DNA from: Thioploca ingrica
GTDB lineage: Bacteria; Pseudomonadota; Gammaproteobacteria; Beggiatoales; Beggiatoaceae
NCBI GenBank assembly: GCA_000828835.1
Contig: AP014633.1
Location: forward strand, 4,092,001-4,156,000
DNA: 64,000 nt
Reading direction: 5' to 3'
The notes below the pieces were generated by a model. It had not been told where the DNA came from and did no database searches. It worked only from the letters and a program-made list of their open reading frames with translations. Of this stretch, positions 62,284 through 64,000 are shown piece after piece. How positions within the stretch are numbered: the first letter of the stretch is position 1; each line of letters begins with the position of its first letter. Both the position numbers and the translations under genes were made by a program.

Positions 62284-62561
62284 CTCCAGCCGGATCAGCA
62301 GAAATATATACTACAGCAACGAGTGGCGAAGAAAAATGGTACGTACAGGCAGCCAGTTTCAAGGATGAAGCGCTGGCGCAAAATTTAGTACAGAAAATTA
62401 AAGATAATCATATTGCTACCGAAGCGCATATTGTCCAAAGCAGTAATGGTTGGTATGCAGTGCGGCTTCCGCCTCAAAGCGAGCAAGAAAAGGTTAGACA
62501 ACAACATCAACAATTACGAGATGTGTTGAGAATTAATGGGATAATTAAGAAATTAAATTGA
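62001..62561 (+). CDS. Chimeric DUF190-SPOR protein made by tandem duplication
   Basis: The product is 186 residues. Residues 1-94 are DUF190 ([37 protein letters not shown]). The chain then crosses the duplication junction in frame into the SPOR domain copied from the gene at 60993. DUF190 proteins accompany CrcB and are thought to be regulatory (P-II-like fold). The SPOR part lacks its membrane anchor, so the chimera is cytoplasmic and its SPOR domain probably idle. It may be a by-product of the duplication. Confidence 0.85.
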   Translation: MKPITMVRIYLTEAEKKLAPLLKYLHDDSQVLGVTVLRGISGFGKSGKIHSAHLIDLSFDLPVIVEFFDTPTKIDHILLQLQTLIEPGHLVHWSAPAGSAEIYTTATSGEEKWYVQAASFKDEALAQNLVQKIKDNHIATEAHIVQSSNGWYAVRLPPQSEQEKVRQQHQQLRDVLRINGIIKKLN

Positions 62562-63237
62562 TAAATAGTCTATTGAGGGAATAGTTATGCTTCGTTTAGT
62601 AGCGATTGCAGCAGGAGGAGCGGTAGGTGCAGTGCTACGTTTTGGGTTAACCAATGGGGTACATGCGTTATTAAACACTAAGTTTCCGTATGGTACCTTA
62701 GTGGTCAATGTATTAGGCTGTTTGGCTATGGGGTTTTTATCGGTGGTGATGTTAGAACGTTTTGTCAGCGTAGAATGGCGCGCTGCCTTACTGACCGGTT
62801 TATTAGGTGCTTTTACCACTTTCTCGACTTTTTCATTAGAAACGTTGAATTTACTAAACCAAGGTGAATCGACTAAAGCATTACTGAATATTTTTCTTAG
62901 CTTCAGCTTGTGTTTGTTGGCAACATGGTTAGGTTTATCTTGGGCGAGACAATTATGAAACCTATTACTATGGTACGAATTTATCTGACCGAGGCTGAAA
63001 AGAAATTAGCGCCGTTATTAAAATACTTGCATGATGACAGCCAAGTTCTTGGTGTGACCGTGTTGAGAGGCATTAGTGGCTTTGGCAAATCGGGTAAAAT
63101 TCATAGCGCTCATTTAATCGATTTATCTTTTGACTTGCCGGTGATAGTTGAATTTTTTGATACGCCCACCAAAATTGATCATATTTTACTGCAATTACAG
63201 ACTTTAATTGAACCAGGACATCTCGTTCATTGGTCTG
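62284..63237. repeat. 954-bp tandem duplication, copy B
   Basis: Second copy of 61330-62283, nearly identical. It restores an intact DUF190 gene after a second crcB. Either a very recent amplification or an assembly duplication. Confidence 0.95.
62587..62958 (+). CDS. crcB: Fluoride channel CrcB/Fluc, copy 2
   Basis: This 123-residue protein is identical to copy 1 at 61633, with the same Fluc motifs and ribosome binding site. Its stop overlaps the intact DUF190 gene. Two identical copies would raise dosage rather than give the heterodimers known in some Gram-positive bacteria. Confidence 0.93.
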   Translation: MLRLVAIAAGGAVGAVLRFGLTNGVHALLNTKFPYGTLVVNVLGCLAMGFLSVVMLERFVSVEWRAALLTGLLGAFTTFSTFSLETLNLLNQGESTKALLNIFLSFSLCLLATWLGLSWARQL

Positions 63238-63269
63238 CTCAAGTTAATGATAACAACGATAATAGCTAA
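62955..63269 (+). CDS. DUF190 family protein (intact)
   Basis: This 104-residue protein keeps the normal DUF190 end ([16 protein letters not shown]). It carries the same N-terminal domain as the chimera at 62001. It overlaps crcB copy 2 by 4 bases and precedes serS by 5, so the ancestral order was SPOR-crcB-DUF190-serS. Probably helps regulate fluoride export; the exact role is not known. Confidence 0.88.
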   Translation: MKPITMVRIYLTEAEKKLAPLLKYLHDDSQVLGVTVLRGISGFGKSGKIHSAHLIDLSFDLPVIVEFFDTPTKIDHILLQLQTLIEPGHLVHWSAQVNDNNDNS

Positions 63270-63274
63270 CCGAT

Positions 63275-64000
63275 ATGCTCGATCCACAACTGTTACGTAA
63301 TGATTTAGAACAAGTGAAAGCCACCTTGGCGTTGCGTGGTTTTACCGTTGACTATGAAATTTTAGCGCATTTAGAAGCCGCCCGGAAACAATGTCAAATA
63401 GAAACTCAACAATTACAAAATGAACGTAATCGCCATTCTAAAGCCATTGGTCAAGCTAAAAGTGCGGGTGAAGATATTACCCCGTTACTGGAACAAGTTT
63501 CCCAATTAGGCGAACAACTGAAAGCCAAAGAAGACAAATTGTTGGCTATTCAGGCGCATTTGAATGATATCCTCATGAGAATGCCCAACCTTCCTCATGA
63601 AACGGTACCGGTTGGAACAAGTGAAGGCGATAATGTTGAAATCCGTCGTTGGGGAACTCCCCCAGTTTTTACCTTCACTCCGCAAGATCACGTTGATTTA
63701 GGTCATCAATTGGGCTTACTCGATTTAGAAATAGCGGCGAAAATCACCGGGGCACGTTTCTCCTTTCTCCGTGGCTCATTGGCGCGGTTACATCGTGTGC
63801 TAATCCAGTTCATGTTAGATTTACATACCCAAGCGCATGGTTATGTGGAGGTCTATGTTCCTTACTTAGTCAATGCCGAAAGCTTACGAGGTACTGGCCA
63901 ACTCCCTAAATTTGTGGAAGATTTATTTTATCTGCCCTCACAAGATTACTACCTAATTCCCACGGCTGAAGTTCCCGTGACCAATATCAGCCGTGATGTC
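63275..64000 (+). CDS. serS: Seryl-tRNA synthetase, N-terminal part (runs off window)
   Basis: Only the first 242 codons are in the window, with no stop. The start [22 protein letters not shown] and coiled-coil arm (residues about 30-100) are those of SerRS, which charges tRNA-Ser. The class II core begins near residue 135, with [20 protein letters not shown] and [26 protein letters not shown] marks motif 2's approach. The start is 5 bases after DUF190, suggesting coupling. Confidence 0.96.
   Translation, partial: MLDPQLLRNDLEQVKATLALRGFTVDYEILAHLEAARKQCQIETQQLQNERNRHSKAIGQAKSAGEDITPLLEQVSQLGEQLKAKEDKLLAIQAHLNDILMRMPNLPHETVPVGTSEGDNVEIRRWGTPPVFTFTPQDHVDLGHQLGLLDLEIAAKITGARFSFLRGSLARLHRVLIQFMLDLHTQAHGYVEVYVPYLVNAESLRGTGQLPKFVEDLFYLPSQDYYLIPTAEVPVTNISRDV

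Overview
The window looks like a chromosomal segment of a low-to-mid GC gammaproteobacterium. The best guess is a gliding, sulfur-oxidising filament of the Beggiatoa/Thioploca/Thiomargarita type (Thiotrichales). This rests on housekeeping genes in gammaproteobacterial order (tpiA-secG-tRNA-Leu(GAG), rne/rluC divergent, rluC-HAD-sppA, crcB-DUF190-serS), many PAS-rich sensors, large modular secreted proteins, an MglA/Roadblock-type module, and many dispersed GTAGGGTG palindromes. The genus assignment is inference.

Layout: 0.3-7.2 kb holds an exported SH3 protein, a short-chain dehydrogenase, an NHL-repeat secreted protein, a block of short repeats, and a PIG-L deacetylase with a family 2 glycosyltransferase. 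7.3-15.5 kb holds a type II secretion/pilus F-type protein, alaC-hom (amino-acid synthesis), a GspH-like pseudopilin, small unknown genes, tRNA-Leu, secG, tpiA and a His/Lys-rich secreted peptide. 15.9-19.2 kb is a histidine pair: hisD preceded by an unusual HAD protein fused to two degenerate imidazoleglycerol-phosphate dehydratase domains. 19.5-28.2 kb holds an antitoxin remnant, a hemerythrin, a DUF29 protein and a 2194-residue secreted protein that combines leucine-rich repeats, fibronectin III and a gingipain-like C25 protease.

28.4-41.1 kb holds hemJ, gmk, yicC and a sensory cluster: a substrate-binding protein with a hybrid kinase, a REC-pseudokinase, and two multi-PAS membrane proteins without an output domain on either side of tRNA-Ser. 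41.5-49.2 kb holds typA, a LamG-domain secreted protein preceded by three evenly spaced palindromes, an FHA-ABC ATPase, aroB, aroK and a DUF1624 membrane protein. 49.4-55.2 kb is the most interesting accessory module: two Roadblock/LC7-like proteins, a fused kinase-like/calcineurin-like phosphoesterase, and an MglA-like GTPase with a long acidic repeat tail. 55.3-64 kb is housekeeping (rne, rluC, HAD phosphatase, sppA, a SPOR protein, crcB, DUF190, serS), interrupted by a near-perfect 954-bp tandem duplication that doubles crcB and creates an in-frame DUF190-SPOR chimera.

Best candidates for something undescribed: the Roadblock/GTPase/kinase-phosphatase module, the HAD plus double-IGPD protein, the 44-bp-spaced palindrome array, and a C-terminal module shared by two unrelated secreted proteins.
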